Positions 1 through 7,239 of a stretch of DNA of 22,131 nt are shown piece after piece. A program made the translations under genes and the position numbers. The notes beneath the pieces were generated by a model that saw only the letters and a list, made by a program, of their open reading frames with translations, did not search any database and was not told the origin of the DNA. The stretch spans positions 38,823 to 60,953 of the forward strand of contig NVSY01000014.1 in NCBI GenBank assembly GCA_002401385.1, given 5' to 3'. The DNA comes from Flavobacteriaceae bacterium. Lineage in GTDB: Bacteria; Bacteroidota; Bacteroidia; Flavobacteriales; Flavobacteriaceae. Position 1 is the stretch's first letter. Every line of letters begins with the position of its first letter.

Positions 1-899
1 AGAATCACCGTTTTAACCATTTTTATGGCATCCTCATTGGCAATATTGAGTGTATTATTGCCACCATAAAAAGCCGGATAAGCCCTTTCAAGCGCCCCCA
101 TATGTCCGGGCATATCTATTTCTGGAATTATCTCAATTTGTCTTTCACTTGCATACGCTGCTATATCGCGTGCTTCTTCCTCAGTCAGATACAAGGCAGG
201 TCCTTTAGGGTTTGATCGATCTCCTCTAGAACCAATTTTATGCAAATTTGGGTATTCCTTAATCTCTATTCGCCATCCAGAATCATCTGTAAGGTGAAGA
301 TGTAACCTATTCATTTTTTGCGCTGCCATTTGATCAATTAACTTTTTAATAGGCGCCTGACCAAAGAAATGACGCGAAATATCTAACATAACTCCCCTCC
401 ATTTAAATCTTGGCTGATCAGCTATAGTCACCTGAGCAATCTCCAATTTTGATAAAACAACTTTTTCTTCAGAAACCGGAGCTAATTGTAAAATTGTTTG
501 AAAGGCATAAAAATATCCAGCTTCAGAAGACGCTTTTATGGATACTTTGGTGTCATTAATTTCCAGCAGATAAGCTTCCTCTTCAAATGAATCATCTTGT
601 GTTAATACAATCGTATTTTTTTCTTCAGGTGATGTTCCAATATGGCATGATAAACCATATAATTTTTGTAGCTCTTTGGTAAACCAAATGGCCACTTTGT
701 TCTGTTCTTTTGTAGATAATACCACATGTGTCGAAGAATCTAATGTAAAAGAACCTTCAAATACTCGAATATCATTGGGTTGTGGTATAATTGGTAATAC
801 AACATCCGCTTTTTCCTTTCGGATTTCCAGATTGCAGGAAATAAAAGCCAGTAACAATATGTACTGGAAGAATACTTTGTGTCGTAGAAGTTTTTTCAT
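1..899 (-). CDS. GH20 beta-N-acetylhexosaminidase lipoprotein, partial (C-terminus beyond window)
   Basis: The reading frame opens with ATG at 899 and stays open for 299 codons to the left edge, so the C-terminal half is missing. The N-terminus is a lipoprotein signal with lipobox AFISC and Cys22. A GH20b-type N-terminal domain follows (PIIPQPNDIRVFEG), then the start of the GH20 barrel: WRGVMLDISRHFFG, DQMAAQKMNRLHLHLTDDSG, WRIEIKEYP and EIIPEIDMPGHMGA. These are hallmark GH20 segments shared with the intact paralogue at 2937-4523. The catalytic HxGGDE motif should lie just outside the window. The family removes terminal beta-linked GlcNAc or GalNAc by substrate-assisted catalysis; the lipobox suggests attachment in the periplasm or on the cell surface. 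It is the last visible gene of a minus-strand run with GH18 and GH20 genes. Whether the full gene is intact cannot be judged from here. Confidence 0.9.
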   Translation of the reverse strand, partial: MKKLLRHKVFFQYILLLAFISCNLEIRKEKADVVLPIIPQPNDIRVFEGSFTLDSSTHVVLSTKEQNKVAIWFTKELQKLYGLSCHIGTSPEEKNTIVLTQDDSFEEEAYLLEINDTKVSIKASSEAGYFYAFQTILQLAPVSEEKVVLSKLEIAQVTIADQPRFKWRGVMLDISRHFFGQAPIKKLIDQMAAQKMNRLHLHLTDDSGWRIEIKEYPNLHKIGSRGDRSNPKGPALYLTEEEARDIAAYASERQIEIIPEIDMPGHMGALERAYPAFYGGNNTLNIANEDAIKMVKTVI

Positions 900-964
900 T
901 GAATATTTTTATGGTTGTTGACATTATTTATATCGCTTGCAGAATACGGTTTCGGACTTGCTGG

Positions 965-1567
965 CGTCAACATTCTTCGGTTGAGACCCAACGTTCTACT
1001 TTCCATCGGTCAGCCAGGAGAGAGAGAAAGAAGTAAAGACGTTTTTACAACATCAATGCCACGGGTATAAGCCTCAGTATTATCTTTAAGGGCATCGTCC
1101 TTAACAGTGAGGCCGCCAGAAGTAAAATCCCGCCTTGAGACCATGCTTATTACAGGCGGCGGCAAATTCCAATTACCACCTTTATAAGCCGTGTTGCCAA
1201 TATGGTATTCTGTGTTCGAGCTTGGCCACATGCAGAAGCCCCCGCTATGGGAAAGCATGAAGTTAATCTCTTTAGCACCCCAGGATTTGGCTACTTCGCA
1301 CCATTCGTTCACATCCAGCTTTTGAAACTTAATATCCTCCATTTTCTTGGAGCCTTCATCATACTCACGCCCCTGAATGGTAGCAAGATCGAGCTGGATA
1401 AACATGGCCTGTTGCATTTCCTGCAAGTTGTACTGAGCCTTGCTGGGCCGTGCCAAATGACCGGCGGCCGGATCATTTACAGCTTTTTCGTATTTCACAT
1501 CCGGGGATACGCATCCCAAAAATAGTGCTAAAGATATAGCACATACAAATAGTTGTTTCATAATCAC
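965..1567 (-). pseudogene. GH29 alpha-L-fucosidase remnant with several frameshifts
   Basis: The first open frame (1567 to 1010) begins with a lipoprotein signal (lipobox LFLGC) and then follows the N-terminal GH29 barrel: PSKAQYNLQEMQQAMFIQLD, KLDVNEWCEVAKSWGAKEIN, HSGGFCMWPSSNTEYHIGN and AYKGG. Near 1170 the match jumps to another frame, which reads EFAAACNKHGLKAGFYFW, a standard GH29 strand-helix segment. It then returns to the first frame (DNTEAYTRGIDVVK), and a third frame around 972-1020 reads LADRWKVERWVSTEE, matching the usual LLxDYGxVxxLWVST region. An intact fucosidase would have roughly 400 or more residues, so the C-terminal half is absent as well as the frame being broken. By eye the remnant is richer in G+C than its neighbours, which may reflect a separate origin. 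It lies between the GH18 and GH20 genes and points to a fucosylated substrate for the ancestral locus. Confidence 0.85.
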
Positions 1568-1659
1568 TTTACTCTTCAGTTAATATTCATATCACTTAAA
1601 AATTCATTTTTTTTCCTTGTTTTAATCCAGGCAATAAAACTAAGGATATTTTATCATGG

Positions 1660-2856
1660 TCAATTTGCTATAGAATCGTCACTATCATTTCTATTAGTTA
1701 CATATCCTTCTGGTTGCTCATATGCCTGAAAAGGTTTGTATAAACTTCCTAAACCATCTCCGTCTTCGTCAGCGAAATAAGTAGTTATAGTTTGACCATT
1801 ACCAGGGCCTGCATCTACCACTTGATTAATAGTTTTTAGTAAAGACATATCATCAAAAGAATCAATTCCTAATGACCAATTCATTACTCCGCCCAACTCT
1901 TGTAATGCCTCTTGAGTTTTGCTTGCTATAGTTGGAATTCCGTTGTAGTACATTTTTTTACCAGATTCATGTACTTCATCAACATAAGCATATTGCAGGT
2001 CTTCAGCAATAATTTGAGCCCAAGTTATGCCCCATTCGTACTCATCAATACGTTCAAAATCATAACCATAAAAAGGAACTCCTAATACAATTTTTTTCTC
2101 TGGAATACCTTTATTAATTAACCAAAAGTTTTTTATTGTTGTAACTATATTTGATGGTGCGTGTTGTCCAGGGCTATCAGGGCTCCAAGGTCCTGTTACA
2201 TCGTAAGCCATTACATTAATAAAGTCAAACGCATTAAGCGTCGCAGTGGTCACATTACCATGTAAAAAACCAAAAGGTAAAGCCGCAGTAATTGTTTTTC
2301 CATTAGCGTGGAGAGCAAATTTTAATTCTTGTACGAATAAATTGTAATAGTTTCCTAATCCTTTTAATACAGAGCCTTCGAAATCAACATCAATACCATC
2401 AAGATTGTTATCCTCAACATACTTAACAATTCCTGAAATAGTTTTGTCCCGTTTTCCAGAAACCAAATGAGTATTCCAATATCCTGCAATTGTTGAACTT
2501 ACGCCGCCTCCACCAAGAGACATTAGGACTTTAATATCTTTAGCCTTTAATTTCGAAACTACAGAAGTATAATCAGCACCATTATTAAACACCATTTCCC
2601 CATTTGAATCTAAATTAGCAAAAGAAAGATTTATATAAGTAGTTTTACTCAAATCCATTCTATCTATTTTGCTGAATGCACTGGGACGTAAATATCCTAC
2701 AACTTTAAAAGAAGTGTCCTCTTCATAAATATCAGTTGCAGGCTCTATTTCATCTTTTTCCTTATTACAACTCCCTAGTATAAAAACACTTAATAACATT
2801 GCAAATGCAATGTTATTAAATGAAAAATAATTTCCCATAATCTTAATTTGTTTCAT
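1660..2856 (-). CDS. GH18 glycosidase lipoprotein (chitinase or endo-beta-N-acetylglucosaminidase type)
   Basis: This 398-residue protein has a signal with lipobox FILGSC (Cys30) after a slightly long N-terminus; Met7 is an alternative start. The GH18 barrel covers about residues 50-345. VVGYLRPSA opens the first strand, KVLMSLGGGG (109-118) is the SxGG motif, and LDGIDVDFEG (152-161) is the catalytic DxxDxDxE motif with Glu160 as acid/base. NVMAYD (214-219) supplies the Met-Tyr-Asp substrate contacts, and GVMNWSLGID (323-332) is the final-strand tryptophan motif. All key residues are present, so it is probably active. It cleaves chitobiose-type beta-1,4 bonds, either in chitin or in an N-glycan core; the sequence alone does not decide. 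The last 40 residues hold a DEDGDGLG calcium-binding-like motif with the QPEGYV...DSDD pattern common at Bacteroidota enzyme C-termini. It lies 80 bases downstream of the GH20 gene. Confidence 0.92.
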   Translation of the reverse strand: MKQIKIMGNYFSFNNIAFAMLLSVFILGSCNKEKDEIEPATDIYEEDTSFKVVGYLRPSAFSKIDRMDLSKTTYINLSFANLDSNGEMVFNNGADYTSVVSKLKAKDIKVLMSLGGGGVSSTIAGYWNTHLVSGKRDKTISGIVKYVEDNNLDGIDVDFEGSVLKGLGNYYNLFVQELKFALHANGKTITAALPFGFLHGNVTTATLNAFDFINVMAYDVTGPWSPDSPGQHAPSNIVTTIKNFWLINKGIPEKKIVLGVPFYGYDFERIDEYEWGITWAQIIAEDLQYAYVDEVHESGKKMYYNGIPTIASKTQEALQELGGVMNWSLGIDSFDDMSLLKTINQVVDAGPGNGQTITTYFADEDGDGLGSLYKPFQAYEQPEGYVTNRNDSDDSIAN

Positions 2857-2936
2857 ATTTCTTAATCTTTTATATTTTTACAATTACTATTGAAGGTTAT
2901 AGTGATTTTTATTAACTTCTCAATCCGTTTTTTATG

Positions 2937-4523
2937 CTATTTTTTTGTATCCAATGGACCGTAAGTAATGTTTAGCCCATCCCATATAAGGATTAATTTA
3001 TCCATTGATTTGCGGAACCTGGTATAATCTTTATTGTCTTTATTCGTCCATCCTGTCTCAGCATAAGCAGCAATCCGGGGAAAAGTTTGACGTTCAACAT
3101 CCTTATTGGTTGGAGTCCACTCACTCCACATCTGGCATCCTAAGCCTAAGATGTTTTTATGGTATTTCTCATCCAAGTCACCAGGAATTGGGTTAAATTC
3201 ATATGCCTTTTTTAGGTCAATACTTTCGTAAGTATAGTCCAAATAAGTATCAGAATGCAATGAATTAACAATGCTATAGCCTTTTTGTGCGGCATCGATA
3301 ATCAGTTTAATGTCACCTTTCCAGAAATGAACAACTACATTTTCAGCCAATTCTGTTTCAGCATCTTTATCATCCTTTTTCTCTTCGCCCCCCTTATGGA
3401 TATTTATTCCCATAATTTCATTCCAACCCATCATGCGTTTACCCTTACTTTCGATGAATTTTGATATTTTATTGGTGAAGGCAATCTGTAAATCTGCCGG
3501 TGTATTGATTCTGTTCTCTTTCATGTATTGCTGTACATGCTTTGAATCTTCCCATACTTTGTAACCTACTTCATCACCACCAATATGAATAACATTTGAA
3601 GGAAACAATTCAAACATTTCGTTTAAAACATCCTTCACAAATTGCTCAACCTCAGGTTTTGTAACGTCATAGTTATCATAAAGGCGTCCAAATTTCACCG
3701 GAACATCAATGTCTTTCCCTGCTGTCCCCAACCAGGTGTACGCTGCAATTGCTGCACTTGAATGCCCGGGCATCTCAAATTCAGGTACAATAGTTATATT
3801 CCTTTCAGCGGCATAGCTCACAATATCTTTAATTTGTTCCTGAGTATAGAATCCTGAATGTGGTTCACCTGAGGTTTTACCACTTTTCCATGTTTCTATC
3901 TCTGAATCTAACCTTGAACCACCAACTTCTGTAAGTAATGGATATTTTTTAATTTCGATCCGCCATCCGGCATCATCAACAAGGTGCCAGTGAAAGGTAT
4001 TCATTTTAAGCCTTGCCATTTGATCAAGTACTTGTTTAACGAATGTTTCGCCATGAAAATAGCGAGATTCATCAAGCATGTATGCACGCCAGCCAAATAC
4101 AGGTACATCTTCAATTTCAACAGCCGTAACCGTAGCTCCATTCACCATTTGCAGTAAGGTCTGAATACCATAAAACTGTCCCTTTTTACTATTGGCAGCG
4201 ATTGTAATTGTTTTTTTCTTTGCTACGAAGCGATATCCTTCTTCACCTAAATCATTTGGCTTCTCTGCGGATTCAAATACAATTTTAGCTCCTTTACCTT
4301 CCGAAATACCTTGTTTATTTAATTCAGCGGCAAGGTACCCTGAGTGACCCGATTGACCAATAACTTTGAATCCACGAGATAAATCAACACAACCTTTACC
4401 TACTACCAGTTGATTTGGGTATGGAATAATCTCAATTGGCTGTTTCGGACATTCATGTGTTGCACATGATGCCATAAAACCAGCTACTACAGCAATAATC
4501 AGTAATCTTCGTTTGTTTTTCAT
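2937..4523 (-). CDS. GH20 beta-N-acetylhexosaminidase lipoprotein
   Basis: This is a complete 528-residue GH20 enzyme. The signal ends in lipobox GFMASC (Cys20). A GH20b domain occupies about 30-140 (IEIIPYPNQLVVGKG, QFYGIQTLLQM). The catalytic barrel follows: GWRAYMLDESRYFHG (144-158), KMNTFHWHLVDDAGWRIEIK (173-192), IVPEFEMPGHSSAA (245-258) and HIGGDEVGYKVW (313-324). Asp317-Glu318 is the catalytic pair for substrate-assisted hydrolysis of terminal beta-GlcNAc or beta-GalNAc. WSEWTPTNKDVERQTFPR and YAETGW near 466-492 form the aglycone tryptophan region. Residues 376-394 are a charged, lysine-rich insertion (EEKKDDKDAETE) in a loop. It lies just upstream of the GH18 gene in the same direction, so the two probably act in sequence on a GlcNAc-containing oligosaccharide. 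Its C-terminus is the best match for the fragment at 5604. Confidence 0.95.
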   Translation of the reverse strand: MKNKRRLLIIAVVAGFMASCATHECPKQPIEIIPYPNQLVVGKGCVDLSRGFKVIGQSGHSGYLAAELNKQGISEGKGAKIVFESAEKPNDLGEEGYRFVAKKKTITIAANSKKGQFYGIQTLLQMVNGATVTAVEIEDVPVFGWRAYMLDESRYFHGETFVKQVLDQMARLKMNTFHWHLVDDAGWRIEIKKYPLLTEVGGSRLDSEIETWKSGKTSGEPHSGFYTQEQIKDIVSYAAERNITIVPEFEMPGHSSAAIAAYTWLGTAGKDIDVPVKFGRLYDNYDVTKPEVEQFVKDVLNEMFELFPSNVIHIGGDEVGYKVWEDSKHVQQYMKENRINTPADLQIAFTNKISKFIESKGKRMMGWNEIMGINIHKGGEEKKDDKDAETELAENVVVHFWKGDIKLIIDAAQKGYSIVNSLHSDTYLDYTYESIDLKKAYEFNPIPGDLDEKYHKNILGLGCQMWSEWTPTNKDVERQTFPRIAAYAETGWTNKDNKDYTRFRKSMDKLILIWDGLNITYGPLDTKK

Positions 4524-4903
4524 AATTTAATCAATAAAGTATTTTAATAATAATTCGTATAAATCTCTTAAAAATAGCTCAGGTTTGGCAGAGAGTGGTA
4601 TAAAGGATTTGCCCTGTCAATTAACCAGATTCATAAACCTTTTTATTAATTTCTATTTTACATGAGTTGTCATTTTCCGTCACCTTTTTGTTATAAAAAT
4701 CATTAAGCTTATAATGATCCTTTATATTGAATTTACGTCCATAAAAGAGTCTAAGGTCTACCTGCCTTATGAATAATTTCAATCTTAAATAAGTATTCAG
4801 GTCAATTAGAATGTTTAATACTATTGTACTTATAAATTTTTTATTTATTTTTTATTAGAGAATTAACATCCTTACAATTACCGGTTTTTGAATTACATAA
4901 ACC
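4524..4903. other. Gene-poor interval between GH20 and the frameshifted lipoprotein
   Basis: This 380-base AT-rich stretch holds no convincing gene. On the minus strand one frame is open from about 4851 to the stop at 4621, without an ATG. Its second half (LFYGRKFNIKDHYKLND) looks somewhat protein-like, but I do not recognise it. It could be a decayed gene end or chance. No hairpin followed by a T-run and no clear TAnnTTTG promoter were found. Confidence 0.4.
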
Positions 4904-5346
4904 TTACTTCACTCTTATCCAATACTCTTCAATTTTATATTCATCATGAGTTCCAGGCTGCACAATACCGGATTGATATAATGTATTATTAAAAACTTTA
5001 ACTTTTAATTTATTTTTTGTTCCGACTTGGTCATTTAGGCTATAATCAATATCTTCTGATAGAATTCCATCTTCCAGTTTATAGACACCGCCCGTTCCAT
5101 GCCAAACTTTATTATTTTCAGTCTTGAAGGCTAATGACATCCATTCGTTCCCCGTAAAATATTTTTCAACAATAACACCTTTCATTTTTATAAAAACAGT
5201 ATCATTCTGGGGTTTTAAATCAAAAGTTCCCAGCCACCTTCTATGGTAACAGATTCGTATTTTGAATAACCTCTTTTGTTGCAGCTTGAACACAGGTAAA
5301 CAAAAAGAGATAAACTAAGGATAACAAAAATTTGTATTTTCTTCAT
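4904..5346 (-). pseudogene. Lipocalin-like (DUF4488-type) lipoprotein split by one frameshift
   Basis: The longest open frame starts at 5293, but its first residues (MFKLQQKRLFKIRICYHRR) are not a plausible start. In the adjacent frame an ATG at 5346 gives a clear lipoprotein signal, MKKIQIFVILSLSLFVYLC, followed by SSCNKRGYSKYESVTIEGG, and then stops. The two halves join near 5235-5238 if one missing base is restored (TIEGxWLGTFDLKPQNDTVF). The repaired protein would have about 147 residues. Its C-terminal part has the pattern of small extracellular lipocalin-like or DUF4488 proteins: GTGGVYKLEDGILSEDIDYS, LKVKVFNNTLYQSG, and a final EEYWIRV. The function of that family is not established to my knowledge; such proteins occur as accessory lipoproteins beside glycan-use genes. 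A sequencing error cannot be excluded, but nearby genes show the same decay. The family assignment is moderate. Confidence 0.65.
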
Positions 5347-5423
5347 TGTTTTTATTTTTCTACATTAACATTCAAGTAATATTTTTAGCAGCTATTCTTA
5401 TCATATATATTTAACAAAATATA

Positions 5424-5445
5424 TAGGGAACCTTTCAATTCCCTA
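5424..5445 (-). terminator. Weak hairpin, possible terminator
   Basis: TAGGGAA (5424-5430) and TTCCCTA (5439-5445) form a perfect 7-bp stem around an 8-base loop. On the minus strand it is followed by an AT-rich stretch (ATATATTTTG). It overlaps the stop of the short remnant at 5435, so it could be a decayed terminator or chance. Confidence 0.3.
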
Positions 5446-5563
5446 CATTCAAAACCAAACTTATTAACTCAAACATTATTTTGTCAGGTATTTTACCATA
5501 TTGTTTTTTTATTAACCTACCAGCTCTATCACCTTTAAAAAACTCATAAAAACCGATGTGTAG
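5435..5563 (-). pseudogene. Unidentified coding scrap, about 43 codons
   Basis: This frame is open from just after a TAA at 5564-5566 to a TGA at 5435-5437 and has no start codon. It reads FYEFFKGDRAGRLIKKQYG followed by KIPDKIMFELISLVLNVGN. The composition, with a balanced mix of charged and hydrophobic residues, looks like the end of a real protein rather than random AT-rich sequence. I do not recognise the family. It lies between two other gene remnants, which fits a scrap left by deletion. Confidence 0.3.
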
Positions 5564-5603
5564 TTATTTTTTATTTATTGCATTTTTATTTATAGTATTC
5601 ACT

Positions 5604-5834
5604 TCAAGTGAAACAATGATTCCTGTTTTTTTTTCGTCTATTTAATAGTATAGGTAAAGTAGACTCGAATCGTGTATAATTTTTATTCTCAGTTTGGGTC
5701 CAGCCTGTTTCTGCATAAGCTGCAATTCCAAGAAATGTTTGGCTGTAAACTTCCTTTTTGGTTGGTGTCCGTTCACCGCACAAAACCACCTCAAGAAAAA
5801 ACAGAAATAAAAGTTTAAAAATTATTTTTCACAT
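5604..5834 (-). pseudogene. Remnant: SusC signal peptide joined in frame to a GH20 C-terminus
   Basis: From 5834 the minus strand reads ATG TGA, then KIIFKLLFLFFLEVV. This matches the start of the intact SusC at 17220 (KRIFKLLFLFFLGVV), including the bases before the start codon. At about 5782 the similarity switches, without a change of frame, to the end of a GH20: CGERTPTKKEVYSQTFLGIA and AYAETGWTQTENKNYTRF. The intact paralogue at 2937 reads WSEWTPTNKDVERQTFPRIA in the same region. The second codon is now a stop, and after YTRF the sequence drifts, so nothing functional should be made. The simplest reading is one deletion that removed most of susC, all of susD and most of a GH20 gene from an ancestral locus, followed by mutation. 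Confidence 0.8.
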
Positions 5835-6095
5835 TTGGTAAATTTTAATTAATCAATTACAGAAAATTTTTATTTTATGGGCATTAGTTAATTATATCAG
5901 TCCTGTTGGAAATTTCCAAAATCAGATTGAAATTTTCAGTATATGATTGATGTAAAATTAGCACTGATTTAAACAATAAAAATGTAATTTTTAAGCTATT
6001 TCAATGGGTATTTTCGTGTTTTTGTAAAATCACTACTAATCATCAGGTGGTTAAGGTTTTTGAACAAATAAACTGTTTTGGGATTATGCTGAAGA
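5782..6095. repeat. Left copy of the duplicated susC upstream region
   Basis: This stretch matches 17168-17504 in the same orientation, with small gaps and an estimated 80 percent or so identity by eye. Shared blocks include CATTAGTTAATTATATCAG, TATATGATTGATGTAAAA, AACAATAAAAATGTAA, TCAATGGGTATTTTCG and AGGATTATG or GGGATTATG. It covers the susC signal-peptide codons and about 260 bases upstream, so it should contain the ancestral susC promoter and regulator site. In this copy it continues into the Reg_prop regulator start at 6144. Confidence 0.85.
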
Positions 6096-6143
6096 AATTA
6101 TTATTTTTGACCTTCAACTGAAAAAAAATTCAAATCGAATTTA

Positions 6144-6353
6144 ATGATCATAAGACTTCTTCTATCTATACTATTTTCAATAACATTCTCTATATCTTTA
6201 TTAGCACAAGACAGACCAAAATTTTTCCATACAACACCTAAAGTAGAAAACAAAAACAAACTTGTTAAAAATAGAGCCCAAGATAAATTGGGATATATCT
6301 GGACGTCATAAAAAAATGGAATTACGCAATATTATGGTTATGATTTTTATTTT
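6144..6353 (+). pseudogene. N-terminal remnant of a Reg_prop (HTCS-like) regulator, cut by an IS6 element
   Basis: ATG at 6144 opens a signal peptide (MIIRLLLSILFSITFSISLL, then AQ). It is followed by RAQDKLGYIWTS, a stop codon (6309-6311) and, in the same frame, KNGITQYYGYDFYF. QDKLGYIW...NGITQYYGYDF is the first-blade pattern of the two-component regulator propeller family, whose members sense sugars in the periplasm as hybrid histidine kinases or other membrane regulators. The frame ends exactly where the IS6 terminal repeat begins (6354). The gene was divergent from the left susC, the normal arrangement for a locus regulator. The in-frame stop and the insertion both make it dead. Confidence 0.75.
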
Positions 6354-7210
6354 GGTTCTGTCGCATCTGTCAAACTATTCTCTAAAACAGTAACAATAAA
6401 CTAAGTCCTAAGCAACCAATGAACAAAAAGATTTGAAGATTGATTTCTTATCTGAAATCAAATGATCTTTCTTTATCATATGTACTAATTCAATACCTGC
6501 TAATGTTCTTCTGGCTGATTCAAACTCTTTAAAACCTATTTCACCAATTATTCGTTTCTTGATAAACCTATGTCATGTTCAACGACGCTGTTCAGGTATT
6601 TACACTGGCGTATTTTTATCTTTGAAAAAGAATGTTTGTTATACACTACCATTGACGGATTTTGATATTCTGAAAGTAGTGCCACCAAATAAAGAATCTC
6701 TTTACTTTTGTATTTGAGATTTCCATCCTGAATTCCGTCATTATCTTCATTAGATCAAATTTTTTATCTGAAGCCTCTTCTAGCATACGTATTTGAACCA
6801 CTTTTATCTATGTTTATAAGTTCTGGTTTTACCATTAATTGTAATCGCCTTGATTAAAAATGATTGAGCACTTCTTCATTGTCTCCTCTTAGCTAAAAGA
6901 AAATCTATGGTAACACCTGCTTTATCAACTGCCTTATACAAATAACACCATCGACCTTTTTCCTTGATGTAAGTTTCATTCATTCTCCATCTTTTACCAA
7001 CAGGCTTCTTCCTCTAAATTCCTTTTCAAGTAAAGGAGTAAACTTAAACACCCAACGCTGTAAAGTAGAATGATCAACTTTAATTCCTCCCATCCAAACA
7101 ATATCTTTTCACTTAAATAATCAGATTGTAAAGCTAAAGAACAGAACTCAGCATATTCCTGAGGTATTTCTTTAATTTCCGAGTTTAAAGAAGGTTTTTT
7201 TTAATTTAAT
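6354..7210 (-). mobile_element. Degraded IS6-family insertion sequence (left copy)
   Basis: The left end carries GGTTCTGTCGCATCT (6354-6368), the IS6/IS240-type terminal sequence. It matches the outer end of the second element at 18276 reading inward (GGCTCTGTCGCATCT). Inside are the parts of an IS6 transposase on the minus strand. I could not find the opposite terminal repeat near 7200; the AT-rich stretch at 7200-7239 next to cysC shows no AGATGCGACAGA-like end, so the right boundary is approximate and that end is probably lost. The element has interrupted the Reg_prop regulator gene. Confidence 0.75.
6408..7110 (-). pseudogene. IS6-family DDE transposase, multiply broken (left copy)
   Basis: Fragments in different frames spell a typical IS6 transposase. 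MGGIKVDHSTLQRWVFKFTP starts near 7095. After a frameshift comes KKPVGKRWRMNETYIKEKGR, then WCYLYKAVDKAGVTIDFLLA with a stop after KRRQ, and after another shift KPELINIDKSGSNT. SKIKIRQCKYLNSVVEHD, then RFIKKRIIGEIGFKEFESAR and IELVHMIKKDH complete the C-terminus, ending at the stop at 6408. The DDE residues would be the Asp of RWRMNETYIK-type context (here Asn replaces the Asp seen as RMDETYIK in the other copy), the Asp of INIDKSG, and a Glu in VVEHD. About 110 extra bases lie between SGSNT and SKIKIRQ compared with the second copy. It cannot encode active transposase. Confidence 0.8.
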
Positions 7211-7239
7211 TTTGAATTGAATTTATTTAAATTTTTCAT

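Noticed and set aside
676..921. An 81-codon plus-strand frame
   Set aside because: It is antisense to the signal peptide and N-terminal domain of the GH20 gene ending at the left edge.
1202..1525. A 107-codon plus-strand frame
   Set aside because: It is antisense to the in-frame part of the GH29 remnant and shows no family features.
4621..4851. A 77-codon minus-strand open frame in the gap before GH20
   Set aside because: It has no ATG and no recognisable family, and the region is AT-rich. It is kept only as a note in the gap entry.
5281..5293. Start of the lipocalin-like gene at 5293
   Set aside because: The resulting N-terminus has no signal peptide, while a good lipoprotein signal in the adjacent frame begins at 5346; the frameshift explanation is stronger.
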